Below are positions 53,945 through 64,000 of a stretch of DNA of 64,000 bases, in pieces (within the stretch, counting starts at the first letter, position 1; every line of letters begins with the position of its first letter). The position numbers and the translations under genes were made by a program. A model generated the notes under the pieces. The model made no database searches, was not told the origin of the DNA, and saw nothing but the letters and a program-made list of their open reading frames with translations. Origin of the DNA: Hemerocallis citrina (lineage: Eukaryota > Streptophyta > Magnoliopsida > Asparagales > Asphodelaceae); NCBI GenBank assembly GCA_017893485.1, contig JACEHZ010000374.1, positions 464,001 through 528,000 of the forward strand, in the 5' to 3' direction.

Positions 53945-56900
53945 TGTCACGCCTCACTTCCCATAATACGGAATGCAAGCACGTGATGTTGGCCCAGCGA
54001 ATAACTTGCATTATTCATAAGCTGTTATCAATTCAACTAAACAATATAACGAGGAGTAATACAACTACACATGCAATGAACGGATAATCACATGAATAAC
54101 AATACTTGGAATTTGAGCATGAAATAACCAAAAATGATAATAATCCAACACTGGAACGACAATAACAATATTAAGGTCAAAAGCCTACAATACAATGAAA
54201 TAATAGTGTTCAATTATTTAAGTCTTCATAACAAAACAACAATCAATTAAGCGGTGATGCAATCCATTCTTCACCATTGTAGTTCTCCTAATCCATCAGG
54301 CAATTCTCCTTGATTACCTGTAAGTTGTTCATCTAAAAAGAGAGAATAATATGTCCTTAGAGCAAGTCGTGGACAGCAAATAGAGAAACTAATGAAATAA
54401 TGACATTTACGATATAACAATGAATTCAATAAACAATAGAGTCGATGGCAATGAACATTGGCAAAATGATAACGATGCAATGTACAATTAATGATTAATA
54501 ACAATAACAATAAACGATATAGATAATCGATAACATTGTTCAATAATGATGACAATATGCAATGACGATGCGATGACAATCTTAAGTCTATTATTCATTT
54601 TAATCCTAACTAATGTAGCACTTCATGCGTCCCATATATTTACCACACGATTGCTACATGCAAAAAAGTTATGTTTAGACTTAGTGGTGGATTTCATAGT
54701 TCATATACTCGGCAACGATAATCAATATTCAATAGTTGCAATTCAATAATTAGTGCAAGATAAGATAATTGGCCCCAATACACTACACGATAGATTGGGT
54801 TACTACCGTAAGCACAATCCATCGATAAAATAATAGCCGTTAACAATATTTAGGGAAACACGGGCCCCTCCTCCGAGTACAGTTCCTACATTGTCCACTA
54901 CTTAAGTTACCCTTAAACCCCGGCTTGTTAACAATTCTTTATTCAATCAATATGCAATGGTTGTTGACAACATTAATCACATAAAATACGTCTATGTGAA
55001 CATGGTATTAAGATGTATAGTGTCCATACTCTTACTAATCACAGTCAACTAATACACCAACATCAATCATGTGAACAATCAATACTAGCATACAATCTGC
55101 AATAGTTGTATAATGTCATGATATGAATTACAATAAAAATTCCTATTCATATATTCAATAATTAACTACATGAATGTATGCAAGATATCTATAAATTGGA
55201 GGCAAAAGACGGTACGAAGTCAAGACTACTACTTGGATTCGCTCGTATAAATCCGTAGTATCCCAACGATAGATAACAATAGCAGAGATACGATAATCAA
55301 TATAGATCTACTTGCGGGATTCAATAAACAATCTTGAATATGATACAATAACTATTCCAGGGGAAATGAGTTGCCTTTTGAATGACGTTAGATCCGATAT
55401 AGGAAAAACAGGATTAGGATCCTAGGTGACAAACCACGAACATGAAGCACAGAAACACTTGCTAGCTATGTGCAAAACACCAAAATAGCAACACAGCAAG
55501 ACGGATTCTCTACTTCTTCCAAAATAGCAAACACCGAATACCAAATCCCATACACAGAACAACACATGCCAAAACCAACTCCTGTTCTTCTTCTTCTCAG
55601 ACGTGACAGAGAGAGAGTGAGTGACGGCGGAAGAGGGATCGGCGACTGGCAGTGACTGGCGATGATGGCGGCGAGGAGCTCAGGCGGCGGGGTGGCGGGA
55701 CTCGAGGTCGGGGCTCGATTGGGCGACAATGGTGGAGGAGTCGACGATCGGAGGGTGCTCTGTTTTGACAATGAAAACAGTGGAGGAAGATGACGGAATA
55801 GGCAATGGTGGTGGCCTTCGATGGTGGAGGTGAGGGTGTGCCGGAGGATCGCGATGGGTGCTCGGGGTGAAGACGAAGGTGGGGGCTCGAGCGCGAGGGT
55901 GGTTCGAACGGGAGAAGACGCACAGACGAGGTGGGTTTCGATGCCTCACAACAAGGGGAAGATGGCGGGGGTGGGGGTGGGAGGTGACGAGGATGAGATG
56001 GTTGCCGATGACGAGGAGATGGAGCAATGGAGGTCGCAGAGTAAAGGCGGGATGACGAGGATGATCAACGAGGGGCAAGGCGGTTGGGTTATGTGGCGAT
56101 CGGGAGGAGGAAGGAGAAGGGTCGGGGTTCTTTGACTGTGAATTTGAGTGGGAGGCGCTCGGAGGCAGGGGCGACAGTGAACTGGAGGTCGACTGCGGTA
56201 GGGCGAGGCGGCTCACGAGGTGGAGCGCGGGGACGGGAGAATGAAGGAGGTGTGGGTTGTGCTCTATTCGGTTTAGGGAACAGAGAAGAGAGAGAGAGAG
56301 AGGCTGGGAGAGGGTGGGGGAGAGAGAACGTGAGGGGGGTTTATAAATAAATAATAATATAAAATAATAAATATAATATAATAATGGGTAGTAATGAGAG
56401 AGTGGGGTGTTATGGGGTTACGCGATGTGAAGAGTGGAGGAATGTAAGAGGTTTTGTATACGGATAGTTGAATTTGGGTAGGATAGAATAATGGGTTAAC
56501 GGGTTGGGTATATAAATCTGGGTTTGGGTTTGTAGACTTTGGCTTTATATTTGGGCTTCACAAATTAGAATAAACATGAATAAAAGAATATGAAATTGGG
56601 CTCTAAAACTATATGTTAATAAAAATGTAATTATAATGAATATAGAATTGGGCTTCATGACAAAGAATCCGATAATTAAACACAGGGTGGGCTTTAGCAT
56701 AAATCAAATAATCAACTAGATATTTAATAATGAATTAGGATCTTTGGGTTTTTTCAAAATAATAATAATAATAATAACAATACTAATAATAGTAGTAAAA
56801 TAATAATCAGAAGTTAAATAATCAAATAGTGATAAACAATGTAGGTTGAAATTCTCGGTTCAAACAAAATAGTCGGGTATTTAAATGAATACAAAAATTT

Positions 56901-56999
56901 GGGTTCAAAAGAGTAGAAAATTTTATATAGAAAAATTTTAAATACAAGTATACAGGAAAAGAAAAATACAAATCCGTATAAACGGGAACGGGGGTTACA
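53945..56999 (-). repeat. 5' LTR of the gag-only gypsy element
   Basis: 3,055 bp. On the minus strand it starts TGTAACCCCCG and ends GGCGTGACA. It lacks about 15 bases near its start that the other LTR has. TATA-like TATTTATAA at 56341-56349 with a GC-rich leader after it. A degenerate PBS (TGGTTACAAAGCC on the minus strand, about 53916-53928) lies just inside. Confidence 0.88.
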
Positions 57000-57004
57000 G
57001 AAGT

Positions 57005-58193
57005 ACAATTGGAGGAGCGCAAGAAGGACTTAGAACTGCAACAAGCCAAAAAGAAAACTATTGCTTTCAAGGCTATTTTTGAATCAAAAGATGATGAAGA
57101 TGATGAAGAAGAAATGGCTATGTTCACAAGGAAATTCAAAAAATTCCTTCGCAAAGATAAATTTAATTCAAAATTAAAGGATAGTAATGAATCTCCTACT
57201 TGTTTCAAATTCAATAAGATAGGTCACATGAAGAAGGATTGTCCATTGGAGAATGAAAAGTCTAAAGGCAAAGTCTCAAACTTCAAGAAGGACAAATTTA
57301 CCAAGAACCAGTACATGAAGAACAAGAAATCCTACCAAGCAACATGGGATGATAGTGATTCATCTTCGGAAGAAGAAAATGAGGAATCTAATGAAGTTGC
57401 AAACGTGTGCTTCATGGCAAATCAAAGCGATGTAAGTGATAGTATAGATTTTTTAGAAGCTTTTAATGAATTTTTTCAGGAATTAAAAAAGGAGAAAATA
57501 AAAGGTAAGAATCTAGAGAAAGTTAATCAAACTCTTTCTCAAGAAAACCTTGATTTACAAGTTGAAGTCAAGTTTTTAACTTCTCGTATTTCCAACTTGG
57601 ATATAGATCTTATATCTCTAAAAAAGAATTATGAAGAGATATCTAAGAATGTATCTAAGTTCAATGAGGAAAAAGAAAATTTAAATGAAGTTCTCCAAAA
57701 TCAAGTTCTGTCTAATAAAAGATTTGGACTTGGTTTTCAAAAAATTCTTGAAAAAGGTCATTCTTCTATTAACACTAGTAATAACAAGCTTTATTTTGCT
57801 TCTAGTGTAAAGAATAAGTTGTGTGATTTCTTTGAAAAGTCAAAAATTCTTTTTAATCATGAAAATGGAAAGTTTTCCGAAAAGACCAGTCGACTGGCCC
57901 CTCAAATAAGTCACTTTTCCAAAAGGATGCAGTCTTATTTGAAAAGACAACAACCTCATATAAGTCGACTAGTTTCACCTCCCATTCGACTGAAGTCTCA
58001 AAACAGTCGACTGAAGGGTAAAAATAATTCGACTATACAGTGTAAAAATATTTGGGTTCCAGTTAATCTCTGTCTAAATGAAAGGATTTTGTATATAAAT
58101 TCTTTTGTAAATAATATTTGTAATTCTGTTAATTTTAAACTTGCATATGGGGGTAAATCAAACTCACTTTGGATTTGGTTTCCCAAGCACTAA
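57005..58193 (+). pseudogene. gag: copia Gag, C-terminal half with zinc knuckle and coiled coil
   Basis: Resumes in frame after the gypsy insert. VQLEERKKDLELQQAKKKT leads to an acidic patch, then CFKFNKIGHMKKDC, a CCHC knuckle with the second Cys replaced by Phe or Asn. A Lys/Ser-rich part, WDDSDSSSEEENEES, and a long coiled coil (about 57480-57720) follow, typical of SIRE Gag. From 57886 to 58030 the DNA carries repeated AGTCGACTG palindromes that the frame reads through as SRL and similar. The frame ends NSLWIWFPKH-stop before protease. Confidence 0.85.
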
Positions 58194-58245
58194 TCTTTCT
58201 CGGACCCAATAAAAATGGTACCATAGTTACAAATAATATTTTGTA

Positions 58246-59128
58246 GGTACCTAAAAGAGAACGATGGATACTTGATAGTGGATGCTCTAAATAAATGACT
58301 GGCCATGCAAACTTGATCTCTTCCATTCAAGATATAGATGGAGGAACAGTTACTTTTGGTGACAATAACAAAGAAAAAGTCATCGAAATAGGCATGGTTG
58401 GTAAGAATACTACTCCTATTATTAAAGATGTACTCTTAGTTAGTGTTTTAAAGCTAACCTGTTAAGTATTAGTCAATTATGTGATAAGGATTATAAGATA
58501 GTGTTTGAAAAAGATGCATGCTTGATTTATTACTTTTCTTTGCAAAATATGATTTTTCAAGGTATTAGAAAAAATAACATATATGAACTTTGTTTAAAAA
58601 CAAATGAGTTTTCAAGATGATTTTTGCTTAGTTGCCTCGAACAACGATTCTTGGCTTTGGCATAAAAGATTCTGACATGTAAACATGAAAAATATCGCTA
58701 AAATATCTAAGAATAACCTAGTTAAATGACTGCCAAAATTATCTTTTAAGAAAGATAAAATGTGTGATGCATATCAACAAGGGAAACAAGTAAAATCCAC
58801 TTTTAAAACAAAAGGAAATGATTTCTACTAGTAGGCCTCTCGAATTGTTCCATATGGATTTATTTGGTCCTACAAGAGTCGCTTCCTTAAATAAAAGTAT
58901 ATATGTATTTGTTTTAATCGATCATTATTTAAGGTTTACATGGGTATTTTTCTTAAGACATAAAAATGTAGCTTTTGAAGAATTTGTAAATTTCTGCAAA
59001 CGTGTTCAAAATCAAAAATCTCTAAACATAGTTACTATTATAAGTGATCATGGTGGAGAATTTTAGAATGAAATATTTTCATAATATTGCAACAAGAATG
59101 GTAAAACACATACTTTTTCATTTCTGAG
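58246..59128 (+). pseudogene. pol: copia protease and N-terminal integrase
   Basis: Protease RERWILDSGCSK keeps the DSG active site but has a stop right after. The GAG-pre-integrase part contains LLSISQLCDKDYKIVFEKDA and LWHKRF. The integrase core shows LELFHMDLFGPTRVASLNKS (first Asp) and IISDHGGEF (second Asp). Stops and frameshifts are frequent. It is cut at FLRA by the CACTA element. Confidence 0.85.
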
Positions 59129-59131
59129 AGC

Positions 59132-62100
59132 CACTGCAAGGAATTTGACATATACCAACGAACACCTGTAGTGATGGGTCACTAAAATCGTGGCCATATG
59201 CATCATATACCTACAGACATGTAGTAAACTATGGGTATAAATATCCTATAGCTTTAGGGCTTTTAATCAGTAACTATAAGTTTTACTGACGGGGTAAAAC
59301 ACTATGGGTAGAGTCCATAATTTATTTCCCCCCCAACTTTTTCATTTTTCCTCTCTCTCCCTCCAAAATATTTCATTTATCCCTAAAACTCCCAAATCAC
59401 TCTCTCACGAAACCCAATCTCTAAATCCTCCTCCTCCCAAGTCAGTGTCCCTCTCCTCCCGCCGCTGCCGCCCCATTTCCCTCACTTAAAGGAAGAAGAT
59501 GAGGTCTCCCCCGCATCCTCCTCTTCTTCCTCGGCGTTGATCTCGACGAGATCCCCCCGCATCCGCCGCCTCCTCCTCCTCCTCCACCGCTGGTGCCGAC
59601 ATTGAGGTTCGCCGATTTTGAATATGTACATCTTTTATTTTTTCTTCAATTTTACTGTAAGATTAGAGATTTCCAAGGTTAATCTTCAAATTAAGCCACA
59701 CATGAATGAATAAGAAGATTGAGTCAAAAAAATGAATGAATAAGAAGAATCTCAAGAATACTGAATTAGTGATCTATTCTTGATATAGACAAATTAAAGG
59801 CATGCAAATTAATGTAATTAATCTGTGATCAAGACTGAAGCCACCCATAAGTGATCAGATGCGGGTTCTTTCTCAGATTTTGGCTTGTACTAATTCATTT
59901 CTTGCAATGGAATCAGAATGGATTAAAAAGAAGAAATAAAATGATACATATATTAATAAAATTTTATTTCTTGCTTTCCTTTATAAGAATCATTGTGAAA
60001 TAAAGAATTTCTGTTTCAACTAATTAAGAAAGTTAAGAGTATACATACTACATGAAAATAAGAGTATACATACTAATCAAATATTGAGATCGAATTAGAA
60101 CCAACAGTAAGTTAACAATCTAGAGTAACAATCTGTAGAGTTTTCAGTTGGTATGAGGCGCAAGTGAGGCCCAAATTCAGAATGTAATGGTTGAAGCTCA
60201 TAAGTAGATGTATGCCGACTTTATCTTAATTTTCCACATTGTGAATACAAGGTTTGTATATAAAGGGCCACTTAGATATATTTCTTATCACTTATTCTGT
60301 TGAATTGATTTGCAGCTTTTTCTTCCAACTTCATTAATTTTAACTAGATTTTGTTCATTTGCAGGCTGTTCTCTTGTGGTCCTGATTTTAACTGGATTTT
60401 GTTTATTTTAACTGGATTTTGTTAATTTATGCACTCATTATATTTGATAAAATGCGTGAATGAACTGAAACATTTTAGTTATAAGAAATGACATTGGGGA
60501 CATGTCAAGCTGAATTGAATGGCCAAAATCAGATGGTTTTAATGATTAGGAGCCGAACGAGATACTACAGTGTTGATCAACGTCAATGCAACTCTAGGCC
60601 ATCCAACAAAATGCCAGCCCTCATGCAAGACAGTAACACATGCCCCCCTTAATTCTTTCCCTGGACTAGAAGGAAGCCAACCTCTAAGGTAATTTTTTAT
60701 CCTAGTTTTACTTTTTCACTCATTATGTTAGAAAAATGTATGAATTAACATTTTATTGTAGTAGGTTGGAAATTGAACTGTATGCAAGAACGCTTAATTG
60801 TATTAGTTGGATTCAATAAGTTTGAGTTCCTCTATAGATTCCTATCTTTGCAACTTTATTCATATTAAGACCTGATACTTAAATGACACTATCAATTGCA
60901 GATGAGTTTATATGAAGACTTGGTGGCAGCATGGGTATCTGCACGACATGAACAAGTGTGATAATTGGTTTGAAACATGATATAAATAGGCAATAGATGC
61001 ATTTGTTCGTTGAGTAAGTATACATGATTTGCACTTAAATAACAATGCAGAATTGGTTGAAACTACAATTGGATACATGCTTTGCTGGGTAACTTAGAGA
61101 ACAAAAACAAGTAATAATTTCTGTGGATGATGGAATCCGTCCTGATACTACAATGTCTAGGCTGTCGAAGCTGAAACCGGTATTTAAGAAAGATGGGAGT
61201 AGAACTGCTATGGTATCAGAGTACGTGAGTAGAAATATTGTGGTATGAAAGTACTCCTGGAATCTAAATTCTCATTATATAGTTTGACATATTTTACCTT
61301 GTCGGGTATATCATTATGTATTTGTTTTCATTTGCTTATTCTTTTGCTGCAATACATGATAAACAAAAAAAGAAAACCATCTCTTTTGCTTATTCCCTTT
61401 TTTCTTAAAACATAGACTGGGAAGATTGATTTCGAGACACTGCTAAACAAGTTTTCTTTATTACCCTTCGCTAAATGTGCCTAATAACTATTCCTTTAAA
61501 TTTTTGATGGTGCAGGAACTTGTTGAGATGATTTTCCAGTCAGCATTATAGATCAGAGTTATTTACTGGCGAGTTGTAGATGTACACTATTTATTGGTAA
61601 TGGAAGCTAATTTTCTATTGATGGGGCAAACTTAGATATTAAGTGGATGAGATTTTTATAAGACTTTATATGCTTATTATATGTCAGTATTGTACTCTTA
61701 GGTTGACATTTTAACTATTTTGTAATTTTACATGCTTGTAATACTTCATTAATTTTTAATATGATTTAAGTTTAATTTTATTTAATTTTGTTTCATGAAC
61801 ACATTTATTTATTTTATTGTGTATTTAGTTTATAATTGAATTAATATTATAAAAGAAAATATTAAATTATCATAAGCATAATTAATAAGAAAAAAAATGT
61901 GTATTGAGCGATGGGTGTATATTCAAATATTTGGATACGAAAACCATCACTAAAATCTATAGCAATAGAGTTTCAACCGTAGGTATAGGAAAACAAGAAG
62001 TGTCGTTAAAACCTATAGCAACGGATACGAAACCGTTGGTATAACACCGAGGTTTTGTCCAACGGGTGAAAAAACCGTCACTATAGGCTATAGGGACGAC

Positions 62101-62236
62101 ATTCTGCTGTGGGTATAGAGAATCATTGACTACTGAAAAATATGTCTGTCGGTATAGGTTTACGAGCTATACCTACGGTTTTTTGCCTTTTACCCATGGA
62201 TTTTTGCTGTCACTATATGTCAAATTCCTTGTATTG
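59132..62236 (+). mobile_element. non-autonomous CACTA element, 3.1 kb
   Basis: The left end CACTGCAAGGAATTTGACAT and the right end, read inward as CAATACAAGGAATTTGACAT, form inverted repeats. The exact 3-bp target duplication AGC is at 59129-59131 and 62237-62239. Subterminal regions are full of short motifs such as CTATAG, ACCGT and GGGTATA in both orientations, the expected transposase-binding clusters. No transposase was recognised. A GC-rich gene-like leader lies at 59330-59620; 59630-61900 is AT-rich with no gene found. Strand is arbitrary. Confidence 0.85.
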
Positions 62237-62239
62237 AGC

Positions 62240-63030
62240 TTCACCACAAAATAGAGTAGTTGAAAGAAAGAATGGGACTTTGCAAGAATGTGCACGTACC
62301 ATGCTTGTTGAAAGTAATTTACCTAAATACTTCTGGACTGAAGCTATTTCTACAACATGTTATGTCTTAAATAGAATACTAATTAGGCCAAAGTTAAAGA
62401 AGACTTGTTTTGTGCTGTTTTTTGGACGTATTCCTAAAGTTTCTTACTTTAAAGTGTTTGGTTGTAAGTGTTTCATATTAACACAAAAGATAACTTAGAT
62501 AAATTTGATGCTGGATCTAATGAAGGTATCATCATTGAATATTCAAATAGGAGTAAGGCTTATAGAATTTTCAATAAGTTATCATTGACTATTGAAGAAT
62601 CTATGCATGTCTCAGCTGATGAATCTTTACCTTCATCTAGTGTTATTCAAGATGATGAAATTGTATCTTCACCACTAGATAACATTGTTAAATCACTTGA
62701 GCAAACTACTCTAGATAAGTAGACTGATGGGTTTCATAAGTCGACTGATGTGTTGAATCAGTCGGCTGATGAGCTCATTAAGACAACTGATCGTGTAGAG
62801 ATAACTCCAACTTTACCAAAGTCATTTATTGAAGTTCGAGATCATCCTCATGACTTAGTTATTGGTAACATCTCACACGGCATTCAAACACGATCACATT
62901 TTAATATGGTTTCTCATGCTGCCTTCTTATCGAATTTTGAACCCAAAAATATTCAAGAAGCATGTAAGAATGAATTTTGGTTGAATGCTATGCAAGATGA
63001 ACTTGACCAATTTGTATGGAATGATTTATA
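62240..63030 (+). pseudogene. pol: copia integrase C-terminal part and linker to RT
   Basis: Resumes with SPQNRVVERKNG, where the catalytic Glu of the DDE triad is present. It continues with CARTMLVESNLPKYFWTEAI, YVLNRILIRP and VFGCKCFILNTKDNLDKFDA (with a frameshift near 62470). The linker includes EGIIIEYSNRSKAYRIFNK. A TAG at 62720 lies among AGTCGACTG-type repeats. HGIQTRSHFNMVSHAAFLSN leads toward the RT domain. Confidence 0.85.
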
Positions 63031-64000
63031 GGATTTAGTTCCACAACCCCCTGATCATACTATTATTGGTACCAAATGGGTATTTAAAAATAAGTTAGAT
63101 GAATCAGGACAAGTTGTTAGGAACAAAGCTAGACTAGTTGCCCGGATATAACCAAGAAGAAGGTATTTATTTTGATGAAACATATGCTCCTGTTGCTAGA
63201 TTAGAATAAAAAAAAAATTTGTTATTTTTTGCATTTTTATGAATTTCACACTCTTCCAAATGGATGTTAAAAGTGCTTTCTTAAACGGTTTCATTAAAGA
63301 GGATGTTTATGTTAAGCAACCACCAGGTTTCGAACATGAAAAATTTCCTAGCCATGTTTTTAAATTAAAAAAGGCTTTATATGGTCTTAAACAAGCACCT
63401 CATGCTTGGTATGATCGCCTAAAAACTTTTCCTTTAGAAATAGGGTTTGAAATTGGTAATGTAGACACTACATTATTTATTAGGAAAATAAATTTAGACA
63501 TATTAATCATACAAATCTATGTAGAAGACATAATTTTTAGATCAACTAACAGTAAACTATGTCAAGAGTTTGCTACTACCATGCAAAATGAGTTTGAGAT
63601 GAGTCACATGGGTGAACTCAATTACTTCCTTGGACTTCAAATAAAACAGTCTCAAAATGGCATATTTATTAATCAAGAAAAATATGCTAAGGAGTTACTC
63701 AAACAATTTGGCATGGATGATACTAGTAGTAAGACCACACCTATGACTACTACTACTACACTTGACAAAAATGAATTGGGTAAGAGTGTCGATCAAAAGC
63801 TCTATCGAGGTATAATTGGCTCACTCTTATATATAACTGCTAGTAGACAAGATATTATGTTTAGCGTATGTTTGTGTGATAGATATCAGTCTGATCCGAA
63901 AGAATCACTTAAAAGTAGTGAAACGAATTTTAAGATATATTAAAGGCACATCTGAATATGTTCTATTTTATCCTCACACCAGTAATTTTCAGTTACTGTC
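63031..64000 (+). pseudogene. pol: copia reverse transcriptase, incomplete at window end
   Basis: The start TIIGTKWVFKNKLDESGQVV is followed by a frameshift near 63140 and stops near 63175-63210. The clean frame from 63239 reads FTLFQMDVKSAFLNGFIKED, KQPPGFEHEKFP, LKKALYGLKQAPHAWYDRL and the catalytic box IYVEDIIF. The first Asp of YVDD is changed to Glu. GELNYFLGLQIKQ and IGSLLYITASRQDI follow. A frameshift near 63910 leads into ILRYIKGTSEYVLFY, and the domain continues beyond the window. Confidence 0.9.

Larger units (their letters stand above)
49145..56999 (-). mobile_element. gag-only Ty3/gypsy retrotransposon, 7.9 kb
   Basis: LTRs 49145-52267 and 53945-56999 start TGTCACGCC and end TTACA on the plus strand. 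The target duplication GAAGT is exact (49140-49144 and 57000-57004). The two LTRs are alike over their length with scattered differences. The interior of about 1.7 kb has gag but no pol. A purine-poor 3' junction with GAGGACAAAACTTTG lies beside the left LTR. Removing the element restores the host codons for MAYEVQLEE. Confidence 0.93.
47095..64000 (+). mobile_element. SIRE-like Ty1/copia retrotransposon, split by two inserts, continues past the window
   Basis: 5' LTR, tRNA-Met PBS, long Gag with coiled coil, then protease, integrase and reverse transcriptase in the copia order. The gypsy insert 49145-56999 sits in gag and the CACTA insert 59132-62236 in integrase; both excise cleanly in silico with their target duplications. 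Stops and frameshifts in every domain show it is dead. RNase H, any env-like frame and the 3' LTR lie beyond 64000. Confidence 0.9.

Overview
This 64 kb window looks like nuclear heterochromatin of a flowering plant, probably a eudicot. It is AT-rich and is built almost entirely of transposable elements nested in one another. The plant assignment rests on the element families (Ty1/copia SIRE-like, Ty3/gypsy, FAR1-type MULE, CACTA, Helitrons, TRIMs) and on captured gene fragments that read as plant VAMP72 R-SNARE and eIF4A-III. I see no intact host gene, rRNA or functional tRNA gene. Nearly every coding region is broken by stops, frameshifts or insertions, so most genes are annotated as pseudogenes.

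Left block (1-21 kb). A roughly 60-bp minisatellite whose units each encode a hairpin (1220-2833, resuming 18102-18650) was entered by two LTRs of one family (1-1219, and 2834-18101 in reverse, called LTR-A). The second was split by a TRIM (3827-15950, target duplication CTTAG). That TRIM was entered in turn by an LTR-like insert (about 4500-6178), a Ty3/gypsy element (6552-14985) and a Helitron (15293-15867). The gypsy gag-pol carries what looks like a 153-nt intron of 3n length without stops.

Middle block (21-37 kb). A second TRIM (21058-32528, TSD AGATA) has a gag-only copia-like element in its right LTR (21951-32332, TSD CATGC). That element holds a 3.4-kb solo LTR-A (23600-27010, TSD ACCGC) containing two tRNA-like pol III modules. 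A degraded MULE relative, a Helitron with a triplicated 3' end and a three-hairpin foldback element follow.

MULE block (37129-47074). Outer termini are long inverted repeats of about 750 bp. The right part carries a FAR1/MURA-type transposase gene interrupted by one TAG. The centre holds host-gene fragments: a VAMP72 longin exon joined to three eIF4A-III exons with introns retained, plus a piece of a third gene.

Right block (47-64 kb). A SIRE-like copia element runs off the window end. Its gag is split by a gag-only Ty3/gypsy element (49145-56999, TSD GAAGT) and its integrase by a non-autonomous CACTA element (59132-62236, TSD AGC). Removing each insert together with one target duplication restores continuous host sequence at both sites, which gives a clear order of events. 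All boundaries were read by eye from terminal motifs and target duplications; family and lineage names are by motif recognition, not by database search.
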